Assembly: GCF_035982055.1 (NCBI RefSeq)
Contig: NZ_CP108427.1
Coordinates: 8,803,001 to 8,867,000, forward strand
Source: Streptomyces sp. NBC_01288
GTDB lineage: Bacteria > Actinomycetota > Actinomycetes > Streptomycetales > Streptomycetaceae
DNA: 64,000 bases
Direction: 5' to 3'
Shown: piece by piece, positions 51,356 to 59,737 of the stretch
Layout of the letters: each line of letters begins with the position of its first letter
Numbering within the stretch: position 1 is the stretch's first letter
Notes under the pieces: model-generated
What the model was told of the DNA's origin: nothing
Databases searched by the model: none
Seen by the model: the letters and a program-made list of their open reading frames with translations, nothing else
Translations under genes and position numbers: made by a program

Positions 51356-51572
51356 TCGGCGAATATGACCTGCGTCTCTCACCCGCCGGCCCTTAGTCCG
51401 GCCGCCATGCACGCGAACGCACTCGTTCTTCCGCCGCCCGCCGTCTGAGGCGGGCCCCCGGATCCCACGCCCGGCACCGCCCGGGCCGAATGGTGCTGCC
51501 CGCAGACGAAGTCCATGAACCCCGCCCACAGGGGTTCCTCGTCGCCCTTCTGCACCTCTGCGGAGACCTCTC

Positions 51573-52521
51573 GTGTCGAACACCGCTCTCGGCCTGCCCG
51601 GCGGGCGAGGCCTGTTCTACCTGACCGTCGCCGGAGTTGCCTGGGGCACCGCGGGCGCGGCCGCCTCCCTGGTCTACCGGACCAGCGACCTCGGTCCCCT
51701 CGCCCTGTTCTTCTGGCGCTGCGCGGCCGGTTTCGTCCTGCTGTTCGCCGTTCACCGCATGCGACGGCCGAGGGTCCGCCCCGCCGCCGTGTCCGAACCA
51801 CTCCGCCGCAAAGTTCTGCGGACGGTGACGACCGGCCTCGGGCTGGCCGTTTTCCAGACGGCCTACTTCGCGGCCGTCGAGGCCGCCGGCCTCGCGGTGG
51901 CGACCGTCGTCGCGCTCGGCGCGGGCCCCGTCCTCGTCGCGCTCGGCGCCCGGCTGACCGTGGGCGAACGGCTCGGCGTCGGCGGCACGGTCGCCGTGGG
52001 CGGGGCGCTCACCGGGCTCGCCGTCCTGTCCCTGGGGCCGGCCGCGACCGGTACGTCCCTCGGGCGTGCTGCTCGCCGTCGTCTCGGCGGCCGGTGGTTC
52101 CGCCATGACCCTGTTGACCCGGCGCTGGGGACGTGGCGGCGCAACCGACGCGTCCGCCACGGCAGTTGGGACGTTCGCGGTCACCACCCTGTGCCTGCCG
52201 CCGTTCGCCCTGGCCGAGGGGCTGGTACCGCACACCGCCCAGCCGGGCCGGGTCCTGTGGCTCCTCGCGTACATCGCGACGGTCCCGACCGCCTTCGCCT
52301 ACGCGCTCTACTTCGCGGCCGCCGCCGTCGTACGGTCCGCCACGGTCTCCGTGATCATGCTCCTCGAACCGGTGAGCGCGGCCGTCCTCGCCGTCGTCCT
52401 GCTCGGCGAACCGCTGACCCCCACGACCCTGGCCGGCACCCTGCCGATGCTCGCCTCGGTCGCGGGCCTCACGATGACGGAGGCACGGGGGGCCGTAGCG
52501 GACGAACGAGCCCTGGTGTAA
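51573..52521 (+). pseudogene. EamA (DMT) transporter interrupted by a +1 frameshift
   Basis: The first part (51573 to about 52060: GLFYLTVAGVAWGTAGAAAS, LGLAVFQTAYFAAVEAAGLA, LGVGGTVAVGGALTGLAVLSLG) is the N-terminal EamA repeat. The second (from 52066 to TAA 52521: LLAVVSAAGGSAMTLLTRRW, FAYALYFAAAAVVRSATVSV, LEPVSAAVLAVVLLGEPL) is the C-terminal repeat in the +1 frame. One extra G in the GGG run at 52062-52064 explains it; removing it restores SLGVLLAVVSAAGGS. Both halves keep coding bias, so the change is recent or a sequencing error. GTG start 51573 follows GGAGAC. Confidence 0.8.
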
Positions 52522-52536
52522 AGGGAGTTCCGCTCC

Positions 52537-53172
52537 TCAGCCCTCGCGCCGCCGCCGTAGCAAATGCTCCCGAGCCACCGCGTCCCGAGGGCCGTCCCGC
52601 TCCACGAGCCCCGCCGCGATACGGTCCTGGACCTCGGTCGACCGCTTGCCCGCGTACTTGAACTTCGCGCGTACGCCGGTCACTTCGAGCCGTACCACCC
52701 GGATGCCGGACAACAGCCGTCCGTACGGCGCCTCGCCCGCCGCGACCGTCGAGGAGCCGCCCTCGGGCTGGAAGTGGCCGACCTGGCGGTTGAGCAGGGT
52801 CGCCGTCTCGGCGGGGTCCTCCACCAGGTGTGCGGTGCACCGGAGTTGGACCGCCGCGTAGAAGCTGGTCGGCACGCCGTGCTCGGGCGGGTCGGCCGGT
52901 TCCGCCTGCCAGGGGCCGGGGACGTAGACGTAGTCGTCCACGACACTCAGGACCACCTGCGGATCTGCCGCCAGCGCGGGCAACAGCGGGTTGGGGCGGG
53001 CGAGATGGGTGATCGCCTCGCCGCGCTCCGGGTCGTAGGCGAAGTGGAGGGGCTGGACGAACGGGGGTTCGCCGGAAGGGCCGTTGACGGTGAGTTGGCC
53101 GAAGTCGTGGGTGGTGAGCCAGTGTTGCCACTCGGCGTCGTCGTGCGGCGTGTCCCAGGGGTGGACGATCAT
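52537..53172 (-). CDS. PaiB-like FMN-binding negative transcriptional regulator
   Basis: A 211-aa protein of the PaiB/FMN-binding split-barrel family (HPWDTPHDDAEWQHWLTTHDFGQLTVNGPSGEPPFVQPLHFAYDPERGEAITHLARPNPL in outline; final SGIRVVRLEVTGVRAKFKYAGKRS). The family was named for regulators of sporulation and degradative enzymes in Bacillus, but many members are simply flavoproteins. ATG 53172 shares one base with the TAA of the PPOX gene before it, so the two are coupled. Confidence 0.82.
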   Translation of the reverse strand: MIVHPWDTPHDDAEWQHWLTTHDFGQLTVNGPSGEPPFVQPLHFAYDPERGEAITHLARPNPLLPALAADPQVVLSVVDDYVYVPGPWQAEPADPPEHGVPTSFYAAVQLRCTAHLVEDPAETATLLNRQVGHFQPEGGSSTVAAGEAPYGRLLSGIRVVRLEVTGVRAKFKYAGKRSTEVQDRIAAGLVERDGPRDAVAREHLLRRRREG

Positions 53173-53858
53173 TACAACGCGGCCAGGTAGGAGGGGAGTT
53201 CGGTGCCGGGGGCGAGGTCGTCGTTCGGGAGCGGGGCTCCGTAGGCGGGGGAGAGCGGGACCACTCCGGCCCAGTGGGGGAGGTCCAGGTCCTCGGGGTC
53301 GTCGTTCGCGCCGCCGGTGCGGAGCTTGGCGGAGACCTCGTCGAGGTCGAGGCGGATCACCATGGTGGCGGCGAGTTCCTTCTTGTTGGCGGGCCGCGAG
53401 TCCGCCGACCGGCCCGGCACGACATGGTCGACCAGCGCGTCCAGTGCCGTCCGCTTCTCCTCGGGGTCCGTCACCTGGTGGGCGATGCCGTGCACCACCA
53501 CGGAGCGGTAGTTGATCGAGTGGTGGAACGCGGAACGGGCCAGCACCAGGCCGTCCACGTGCGTGACGGTCAGGCACACCGGGAGCCCCGGGTCGGCCTG
53601 CCCCGTCATCCGTAGCGGGCGCGCGCCGGTCGACCCGTGCACGTACAGCCGCTCGCCGACCCGCCCGTACAGCGTCGGCAGCACGATCGGCATGCCGTCG
53701 CGCACGAAGCCGAGGTGGCAGACGTAGGCCTGGTCGAGTATCGCGTGCACCAACTCCTTGTCGTAGGACGCCCGTTCCGCGGAGCGCGTGGGGACGGTCC
53801 GGTCGGTCGGCGTGTACGCGGCGGGCGGTGACGTCGGCTGGGTGGTGGTCCCCTGCAT
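53172..53858 (-). CDS. Pyridoxamine 5'-phosphate oxidase-family protein
   Basis: A 228-aa split-barrel flavin (FMN/F420-type) protein. It has SYDKELVHAILDQAYVCHLGFVRDGMPIVLPTLYGRVGERLYVHGS (about 31-76), then VCLTVTHVDGLVLARSAFHHSINYRSVVVHG, the pattern of the heme-iron-utilisation/PPOX class. ATG 53858 follows GGAGAGC. It is promoter-proximal in a two-gene unit with the PaiB-like gene and divergent from a MocR regulator, its likely controller. Confidence 0.85.
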   Translation of the reverse strand: MQGTTTQPTSPPAAYTPTDRTVPTRSAERASYDKELVHAILDQAYVCHLGFVRDGMPIVLPTLYGRVGERLYVHGSTGARPLRMTGQADPGLPVCLTVTHVDGLVLARSAFHHSINYRSVVVHGIAHQVTDPEEKRTALDALVDHVVPGRSADSRPANKKELAATMVIRLDLDEVSAKLRTGGANDDPEDLDLPHWAGVVPLSPAYGAPLPNDDLAPGTELPSYLAAL

Positions 53859-53918
53859 GGTGCTCTCCGTTGGTGTGTTCGCTGTTCGGGGCTTAGGTGC
53901 CCGATTGCCATTTGTATT

Positions 53919-53936
53919 GCACTAGCGCATAGTGTG
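53919..53936. promoter_or_regulatory. Operator and -10 between MocR and the PPOX genes
   Basis: GCACTA-GCGCA-TAGTGTGC contains perfect CACTA/TAGTG arms (53920-53924, 53930-53934). TAGTGT (53930-53935) also matches a -10 element ending 5 nt before GTG 53941, so binding would block the MocR promoter (autoregulation) and may act on the divergent genes. Confidence 0.5.
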
Positions 53937-53940
53937 CTTT

Positions 53941-55272
53941 GTGCTAGGAGGATATCGGATCGAAGGGCGACGCGCAGCGGACATTGCGGCGGACGTCGAG
54001 CGCGCGGTGGGTTCGGGAGAGCTGGAGCCCGGGCAACTACTGCCACCCATGCGGGAGTTGGCGGTCGAGCTGGGGGTGAACCCGAACACGGTCGCGGCCG
54101 CGTACCGGACACTGCGGGAGCGCGGGGTCATCGAGACCGCCGGGCGCCGGGGCAGCCGGGTGCGGCCCAAGCCGGCCACGACCGGCCGTGAGCACATCCG
54201 GGTCGACGTGCCGGCGGGAGTGCGCGACGTGTCCCACGGCAACCCGGATCCGGCACAACTTCCCTCCCTGGTGAGGGCGTTCACCTCCGCAGCCGAACAC
54301 GCCGACCGGGAGCCGGTCATGTACGGCGACGACCCGGTCGAACCCGACCTGGCCCGCATCGCCCGGGCCGAGCTGGACGCGGACGGGGTGCCGGCCGGCC
54401 CCGTGGCCGTCACCTCCGGCTCGCTGGACGCCATCGAGCGGGTCCTGGCCGCCCATCTGAAGGCGGGGGACACCGTCGCTGTAGAAGACCCGGGGTGGGG
54501 CAGCCTGCTCGACCTCGTACCGGCGCTGGGGCTGCGCGTGACCCCCGTCCGCGTGGACGACGAGGGGCCGCTCCCCGACGACGTGCGCGCCGCGCTGGAG
54601 TCCGGCGCGCGGGCCCTGATCGTCACCGACCGGGCGCAGAACCCCACTGGAGCGGTGGTGAGCGGCACGCGTGCACGTGCGTTGCGTTCCGTGCTCAGCC
54701 ACCACCCGGAGACCCTGCTGATCGAGGACGACCACGGCCATGGCATCGTCGATCAACCCCTGCACCCCCTGGCCGGCACCACCCGCACCTGGGCCTTCGT
54801 CCGCTCGGTCGCCAAGGCCTACGGCCCGGACCTACGGCTGGCCGTGCTCACCGGCGACGCCGTGACTCTCGACCGCGTCCGAGGCCGCCAACGGCTGGGC
54901 CCGGGCTGGGTCAGCCGCATCACCCAGCGGGCCGTGGCCCGGCTGTGGGCCGACTGCGCGGTGGACACACCGGCGGTGGCGTCCACGTACGGCGCCCGCC
55001 GCGACGCGCTGATCGCCGCGCTCGCCGAGCGCGGGGTCGCGGCGCACGGCACCAGCGGCCTCAACGTGTGGATCCCGGTACCGGACGAGACCGGCGCGGT
55101 CTCCCGCCTCCTCCACGCCGGTTGGGCGGTGGCTCCGGGCGCCCGCTTCCGCCTGGGCGCACCCCCGGGTATCCGCGTCACCGTCTCGACGCTGACGCCG
55201 GACGAGGCCGGGCCGTTGGCGGCGGCGATCGCTTCGGCGAGTGGTCCGGCGCCGGTGCGCGGTTATGTCTGA
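53941..55272 (+). CDS. MocR-type regulator: GntR HTH fused to aminotransferase domain
   Basis: A 443-aa fusion. The N-terminal GntR winged helix (AADIAADVERAVGSGELEPGQLLPPMRELAVELGVNPNTVAAAYRTLRERG, about 9-58) joins a fold-type-I aminotransferase domain with VTSGSLDAIERVL, TDRAQNPTGAV, LIEDDHGHG and the PLP-lysine segment RSVAKAYGPDLRLAVL. MocR proteins sense PLP or amino compounds. GTG 53941 is preferred over GTG 53932 because the latter lies inside the apparent -10; no RBS exists, so the mRNA is probably leaderless. The divergent PPOX-family gene is the expected target. The 3' end is followed by decayed copies of its own terminal codons. Confidence 0.88.
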   Translation: MLGGYRIEGRRAADIAADVERAVGSGELEPGQLLPPMRELAVELGVNPNTVAAAYRTLRERGVIETAGRRGSRVRPKPATTGREHIRVDVPAGVRDVSHGNPDPAQLPSLVRAFTSAAEHADREPVMYGDDPVEPDLARIARAELDADGVPAGPVAVTSGSLDAIERVLAAHLKAGDTVAVEDPGWGSLLDLVPALGLRVTPVRVDDEGPLPDDVRAALESGARALIVTDRAQNPTGAVVSGTRARALRSVLSHHPETLLIEDDHGHGIVDQPLHPLAGTTRTWAFVRSVAKAYGPDLRLAVLTGDAVTLDRVRGRQRLGPGWVSRITQRAVARLWADCAVDTPAVASTYGARRDALIAALAERGVAAHGTSGLNVWIPVPDETGAVSRLLHAGWAVAPGARFRLGAPPGIRVTVSTLTPDEAGPLAAAIASASGPAPVRGYV

Positions 55273-55292
55273 GGCTGGTTCGCGGGTGTGGT

Positions 55293-55732
55293 GGGGGTGA
55301 GGTGTATGCGCGTTGGCCGGGTCGCGGCCCCGGGTGCCCGTCCCGGGGGAGCGTGCCGCTGGGTATGCGTGTCACCGTCCCGATGCGGGCGCGTCGGGGG
55401 TGAGGTGTAAGCGCGTTACCTGGGCCGCTGCCCCGGGCGCGCTCCCGAGGCAGCGCCCCGCTGGGTATGCGTGTGACCGTCTCGACGCTGACCGCCACCG
55501 AGACCGGGCCGCCGGCGGAGGTGAGCGGTCCGGTCTCGGTTCGCGGTTACCTCTGACGCTGGTCCACCGGCGCGTCGGGGACAAGGCACAGCCGGGGACA
55601 AGGCACAGTCGGGGACAAGGCGCATACGCGTCGGCCGGGCTCTGGCCCTTGCCGCCCCTCCGCCGCCCGCTTCCACCTGAGCGCGCAGCCAGGAGGCCGA
55701 CGCCGATCCGCGGCTACGTCCGACCCTTCGCG
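55293..55732 (+). repeat. Decayed duplications of the MocR gene 3' end
   Basis: Three diverged copies of the last 100-130 bp of the MocR gene follow its stop codon. Copies 1 and 2 start with GGGGGTGAGGTGTA(T/A)GCGCG at 55293 and 55396 (103-bp spacing) and contain CCGCTGGGTATGCGTGT; copy 2 runs through GACCGTCTCGACGCTGACC to CGCGGTTACCTCTGA (55556). Copy 3 (about 55635-55732) has GCCCGCTTCCACCTGAGCGC and ends CGCGGCTACGTCCGA. A 17-bp tandem repeat (ACAAGGCACAG(C/T)CGGGG) lies at 55581-55614. All reading frames are broken. Confidence 0.7.
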
Positions 55733-55771
55733 GGCCCCTACGTCCCCTCGCCCTCGCCCGCACCGCGTCAC

Positions 55772-56746
55772 CTACCGCTTCCCCCTCGCCCGCACCTGCG
55801 TGAGCGCCGCCCCCGCCAACACGATCACCGCCCCGACCGGCGTCGACCAGGTCAGCGACTCGTCCAGGATCGCGACGCCCGCCGCCGTGGCGATGACCGG
55901 GATGAAGTACGTGACCATCTGGGCGGTGGTGGGGCCGACTTCGGCGACGAGGCCGTACTGGAGGAGGACGGCGAGGCCTGTGCCCAAGGCGCCCAGCGCG
56001 GCGATCGCCAGCAGGGGGAGGGCCGGGAAGTGGGCCGGCATGGACGTGAACAGCGGGGTGACGACCGCCAGTTGGAGCGTGGCCAGGAGCAACTGGGCAC
56101 CCGTCAGCGAGAGATGCGAGGCGCCGGTGCCCGCCAGTGTGCGGCGGACGTAGATCCAGCCGATCGGATAGCTGAGCGAGGCGAGCAGGGCCAGCGCCGT
56201 GCCCGTGGCGTCCAGGCCGCTGAAGCCCTGCCAGGCACCGAGGACCGTGAGGACACCCAGGAAGCCCAGGCCCAGGCCGGCCACGCGGACGCGGGTCGGG
56301 CGGTCCTCGGAGAGGGCGACCAGGGACAGGGCCATGCCCCACAACGGCGAGGTCGCGTTGCAGATGCCCGCGAGCGTGGACGGGATCGTCAGCTCGGCGT
56401 AGGCGAAGAGCGAGAACGGCAGGGCGTTGAGCAGGAACGCGGCGACCGCCAGATGGGCCCACGTGCGCGCGCCGTGCGGCAGCCGCACCCGCTTCACCGC
56501 CATCGCCGCCGCGAGCACCACCGTCCCGAACAGCAGCCGCCCGAACGTGACTTGGAAGGGGGCGTAACCGTGCGTGCCCACCTTGATGAGCAGAAAGCTG
56601 AAGCCCCAGATGAGGGAGAGCGCCCCGAACCGCAGCCGCCAGTCGAGGGCGCGCCGGGGGAGGGGGACGGGGAGGGGCGTGGCGGTGTCCCCGGCCTGCA
56701 TCAGGGCGGCGTCGACGGTGGTCGCGGCGGTGCTGACTGTGCTCAT
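55772..56746 (-). CDS. EamA (DMT superfamily) transporter
   Basis: A 324-aa membrane exporter with ten helices in two EamA repeats (LRFGALSLIWGFSFLLIKVG, then LAVAAFLLNALPFSLFAYAELTIPS; second repeat TGTALALLASLSYPIGWIYVRR through VTYFIPVIATAAGVAILDESLTW). ATG 56746 (MSTVSTAATT) is chosen; a longer in-frame start would overlap the shared promoter region. It is divergent from a LysR regulator, a common pairing in which LysR controls the exporter. Substrate unknown. Confidence 0.87.
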   Translation of the reverse strand: MSTVSTAATTVDAALMQAGDTATPLPVPLPRRALDWRLRFGALSLIWGFSFLLIKVGTHGYAPFQVTFGRLLFGTVVLAAAMAVKRVRLPHGARTWAHLAVAAFLLNALPFSLFAYAELTIPSTLAGICNATSPLWGMALSLVALSEDRPTRVRVAGLGLGFLGVLTVLGAWQGFSGLDATGTALALLASLSYPIGWIYVRRTLAGTGASHLSLTGAQLLLATLQLAVVTPLFTSMPAHFPALPLLAIAALGALGTGLAVLLQYGLVAEVGPTTAQMVTYFIPVIATAAGVAILDESLTWSTPVGAVIVLAGAALTQVRARGKR

Positions 56747-56770
56747 GGATACCAAGATCCTGGCTCGGAC

Positions 56771-56818
56771 CTCGTAGCACAAGCGAGAATTGGCGCCAGC
56801 TATCTCGTAGTATCGCTT
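56771..56818. promoter_or_regulatory. Repeats in the EamA-LysR divergent promoter region
   Basis: CTCGTAG occurs at 56771-56777 and 56804-56810. AAGCGA (56781-56786) is inverted as TCGCTT (56813-56818). Plausible LysR contact sites immediately upstream of the LysR ATG; no RBS is present there, so that gene may be leaderless. Confidence 0.4.
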
Positions 56819-56820
56819 AC

Positions 56821-57723
56821 ATGTTGAACCTGGAGCGCCTGCGCACCCTGGACGCCCTCGCCCGGCACGGCTCGGTCAGCGGCGCGGCCGAGGGGCTGCA
56901 TGTCACCACCTCGGCCGTGTCGCAGCAGATGTCCAAGCTGGAGCGGGAGGTGGGTCAGCAGCTCCTCGCCAAGAACGGTCGGGGCGTACGGCTCACCGAC
57001 GCCGGCCGGCTGCTCGCGGAGCACGCGGGCCGCATCCTCTCCCAGGTGGAGCTGGCCCAGGCCGACCTGGAGGCCCAACGCGGGCAGGTGGTAGGCGAGT
57101 TGAGGATCTCCGCGTTCCCCACCGCCGCCCGCGGCCTGTTCCCCACCGCGCTCGCCGACCTGCGCGCCCGCCACCCCGCCCTGCGCGTCCGCTCCACGGA
57201 ACAGGAACCGGAGAGCGGCATCGCCGGCGTCGTACGCGGCGACCTCGACCTCGCCGTCGTCCTCGACTGGTACAACAAGCCGATGCCGCTCCCGGACGGC
57301 CTGGTCAAGGCGCCGATCCTGGACGACCCCGCCGACGTGGCGATGCCGGCCGGTCATCCGCTGGCCGGACGCGACGAGGTGGACCTCGGAGAGTTCACCG
57401 ACGACGAGTGGATCACCTGGGCCGAGGGCGAGTTCTGCCACGAGTGGCTGATGTTCACCCTGCGCTCCCGCGGCATCGAACCGATCATCGGCCACCGAGC
57501 CGCCGAGACCCACACCCAACTCGGCCTGGTGGCCGCCGGTTTGGGCGTCTGCATCGCCCCCCTCCTCGGCCGCAACCCCATGCCCACCGGAGTCGTCACC
57601 GTCCCCCTGAAGCAACGGGTCCGCCGACACGTCTACGTCGTCTGGCGCGCCGACGCCGACCGCCGCCCGTCCATCCGCGCGGCGGTCGAGGCACTGCGGG
57701 CGGCGGCCGAGACGGTCGGCTGA
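56821..57723 (+). CDS. LysR-family transcriptional regulator
   Basis: A 300-aa LysR protein. The HTH is LERLRTLDALARHGSVSGAAEGLHVTTSAVSQQMSKLEREVGQQLL (about 4-49); the effector domain begins ELRISAFPTAARGLFPTAL. The 'ATSAVSQ' pattern places it with the broad ArgP/IciA-like or ThiJ-type exporters' regulators, not a specific group. Divergent from the EamA exporter, which it likely controls. ATG 56821 follows a TATCGCTTAC segment without RBS. The stop is 11 nt from the convergent hypothetical gene. Confidence 0.88.
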   Translation: MLNLERLRTLDALARHGSVSGAAEGLHVTTSAVSQQMSKLEREVGQQLLAKNGRGVRLTDAGRLLAEHAGRILSQVELAQADLEAQRGQVVGELRISAFPTAARGLFPTALADLRARHPALRVRSTEQEPESGIAGVVRGDLDLAVVLDWYNKPMPLPDGLVKAPILDDPADVAMPAGHPLAGRDEVDLGEFTDDEWITWAEGEFCHEWLMFTLRSRGIEPIIGHRAAETHTQLGLVAAGLGVCIAPLLGRNPMPTGVVTVPLKQRVRRHVYVVWRADADRRPSIRAAVEALRAAAETVG

Positions 57724-57734
57724 GACGCCGTTTC

Positions 57735-58334
57735 TCATCGCTCTGGCGAAGGCCGGCCGACCTGAGGAAAACCCAACTCGTCCAGCAGCGCGCCGAAGAG
57801 GTTCTCGGCGAAGGTCTCCTGCGAGCGCAGCAGCTCTTCGAGTCGGGGCCGCTGCCGCGCTATGGCCGGGGTGCCGGCAGCCGCGGCCCAGGCGAGGGCG
57901 CGTTCTGCCTCGGCCGGTATCTCCACGTCGAGTTCGGCGCGCTTGCGCCGCACGGCCGCGTCGAACTCGGGTGTGCCCACCCACAGGCTCAGGTCGTCCA
58001 GGTCCTCGGGTTCCTCGGTGAGGAGTGCCGCGGCGTTGTCCACATTGAGCCACGCCTGCCACCGCCGGCCGTCGGTTCCCAGCCCGGTCACGAGGGCGAT
58101 GTCGCTGTCGGAGACCTCCGCGACGCAGGATGGTGCGCCGGTCCAGCCCACCAGAGCGGACAGGTGGTCGCTCTCCCACAACCCGTGATCGAACCGGAAG
58201 GTCTGCCAACCGCCCGGTCGAGGCCGCCACGCGTGCACCCTGTCCTTCAGCTCCTGGCGGATGCCGTCGAACACGGGTGCTTCCAGCAGTGGACGCTCGC
58301 TGCGAGCAAAGACCAGGTGCCCCGAAAACCCCAC
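57735..58334 (-). CDS. Conserved hypothetical protein
   Basis: A 199-aa soluble protein I cannot assign. It begins GFSGHLVFARSERPLLEAPVFDG and contains WQTFRFDHGLWESDHLSALVGWTGAPSCVAEVSDSDIALVTGLG and a Glu/Ala-rich C-terminal helix region (VEIPAEAERALAWAAAAG). The GTG at 58334 is well supported by AGGAGGAGG 6-7 nt upstream. No membrane segments. The gene stands alone between a convergent LysR and a PPOX-family gene. Confidence 0.72.
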   Translation of the reverse strand: MGFSGHLVFARSERPLLEAPVFDGIRQELKDRVHAWRPRPGGWQTFRFDHGLWESDHLSALVGWTGAPSCVAEVSDSDIALVTGLGTDGRRWQAWLNVDNAAALLTEEPEDLDDLSLWVGTPEFDAAVRRKRAELDVEIPAEAERALAWAAAAGTPAIARQRPRLEELLRSQETFAENLFGALLDELGFPQVGRPSPER

Positions 58335-58468
58335 GGGACCTCCTCCTTGGAGCCGTTGCGCGCACCCTATGGGGTGCCACCGACACAGCGGTCCGGGTGG
58401 GCTCGGCTGCCGGGTCGGCGGTGGCCGACAGGGAGGCCAGGGGCCGACAAGGAGGCCGTGCAACTGCC

Positions 58469-58936
58469 TTACAGCGCCCCCATCTTGCGGAAGTCCCAGG
58501 ACGCCAGCGTGTCCGGCGTCAGTCGTATCCACGCGTGCCGCCTGTCGTACGGCATCGCGTCGAGCCCGAAGTTCTTCTGGGCGAACAGCTTCTCCACGGG
58601 GACGAGTTCGGGATGCGGCTCGCCCGTGCGGGGGGCCTCGCCGACGAATTCGACGGTGCCGGAGAGTTCGACGCCGCGCAGCTCGTCGTAGGCGTGGCCG
58701 CCGTCGATGACCACGGCGACGCGCGGGTCGCGGCGGAGGTCGGACCAGCGCTTGCTGCGGGTGATCGAGTACAGCCAGAGCGAGGTGCCGTCCCAGGCGA
58801 ACCAGAGGGGGCTGACGTGCGGGGTGCCGTCCGCCGAGGTGGTCGCGACGCGGCAGGTGCGCTCGGTGGTGAGGAACTCGTCCAGTTCCTCGGGTGTCAT
58901 CATGATCTTCCGGCCTCGACGCTGAGTGGCGGTCAT
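58469..58936 (-). CDS. Pyridoxamine 5'-phosphate oxidase / F420-dependent enzyme family
   Basis: A 155-aa split-barrel protein (MTPEELDEFLTTERTCRVATTSADGTPHVSPLWFAWDGTSLWLYSITRSKRWSDLRRDPRVAVVIDGG in outline). The pattern of an early RVATTSADGTPH strand and a Trp-rich second strand is that of the TIGR03618-like group, which in actinomycetes mostly bind F420 rather than FMN. Substrate unknown. ATG 58936 follows AAGGGGATC. Confidence 0.85.
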   Translation of the reverse strand: MTATQRRGRKIMMTPEELDEFLTTERTCRVATTSADGTPHVSPLWFAWDGTSLWLYSITRSKRWSDLRRDPRVAVVIDGGHAYDELRGVELSGTVEFVGEAPRTGEPHPELVPVEKLFAQKNFGLDAMPYDRRHAWIRLTPDTLASWDFRKMGAL

Positions 58937-59083
58937 GCGATCCCCTTCGACTACGGCACGAGCGGCGGGCAGCCGCTTCTGACGGTACGTCAGAAGTCGG
59001 CCGGAGGAGCGTCGGCCGTCTTCCCTCCGCACGCGATGCTCGTTACTGTCGCCCGCCCCGGCCGTCGACGACAAGGGAGAGCC

Positions 59084-59734
59084 ATGCCGTCGCACGAACA
59101 ACTCAGTGAGATCCTCGACACGGTGAGTACTGCCCTGCTGACCGTCGAATGTCAACAGGGGGTGGTCGGACCGGACAGCGCCCTGCCCGAACTCGCCCTC
59201 GCCGCACGCCAGTCGGGCGCGCTCGCGAACGTGGCCCGACTGGTCGCCGCCGCCCACGAGAGCGGGGTGCAGGTGATCCACGCCGTCGCCGAGCGCCGGC
59301 CGGACGGGCGCGGCGCGAACCGCAACGCCCGGCTGTTCCGCGCCGCCGAACGCCTGCCCGTGCAACAGCTGTCGGGCACCACGGCGGTGCGCGTGGCGCC
59401 CCCGATCGAGGTCGCCGAGGAGGACTTCGTCGTACGACGGCTGCACGGCCTGTCGCCGATCCAGGGCACCGAAGTCGACGCGCTGTTACGGAACTTGGGC
59501 TGCCGCACACTGATCGTCACCGGCGTCTCGGCCAACGTGGCGATTCCCAACGCGGTGTTCGACGCCGTCAACCGGGGCTACACCGTCGTCGTCCCCAGGG
59601 ACGCCATCGCGGGGGTGCCCGCCGACTACACCCCCGCGATGATCCGCAACACCCTCGCATTGGTCGCTACGGTCGCGACCACGGACGAGGTGCTGGGCTG
59701 TCTCGAACGACCGCGCAGGGCACGTCGCGGCTGA
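59084..59734 (+). CDS. Isochorismatase-fold protein lacking the canonical catalytic triad
   Basis: A 216-aa isochorismatase/cysteine-hydrolase-fold protein. The usual D-K-C triad is altered: the DMQ strand reads LLTVECQQGVV (E22), the Lys site reads FVVRRLHGLSPIQGTEVD (Arg), and the nucleophile site LIVTGVSANVAIPNAVFDAVNRGY has A153 where Cys is expected. The scaffold, including the cis-peptide-like GVSAN turn and VVVPRDAIAGVP, is preserved. It may be a non-hydrolytic member of the fold or use other residues. ATG 59084 follows AAGGGAGAG. It ends 3 nt before the convergent Rieske gene. Confidence 0.82.
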   Translation: MPSHEQLSEILDTVSTALLTVECQQGVVGPDSALPELALAARQSGALANVARLVAAAHESGVQVIHAVAERRPDGRGANRNARLFRAAERLPVQQLSGTTAVRVAPPIEVAEEDFVVRRLHGLSPIQGTEVDALLRNLGCRTLIVTGVSANVAIPNAVFDAVNRGYTVVVPRDAIAGVPADYTPAMIRNTLALVATVATTDEVLGCLERPRRARRG

Positions 59735-59737
59735 CCG

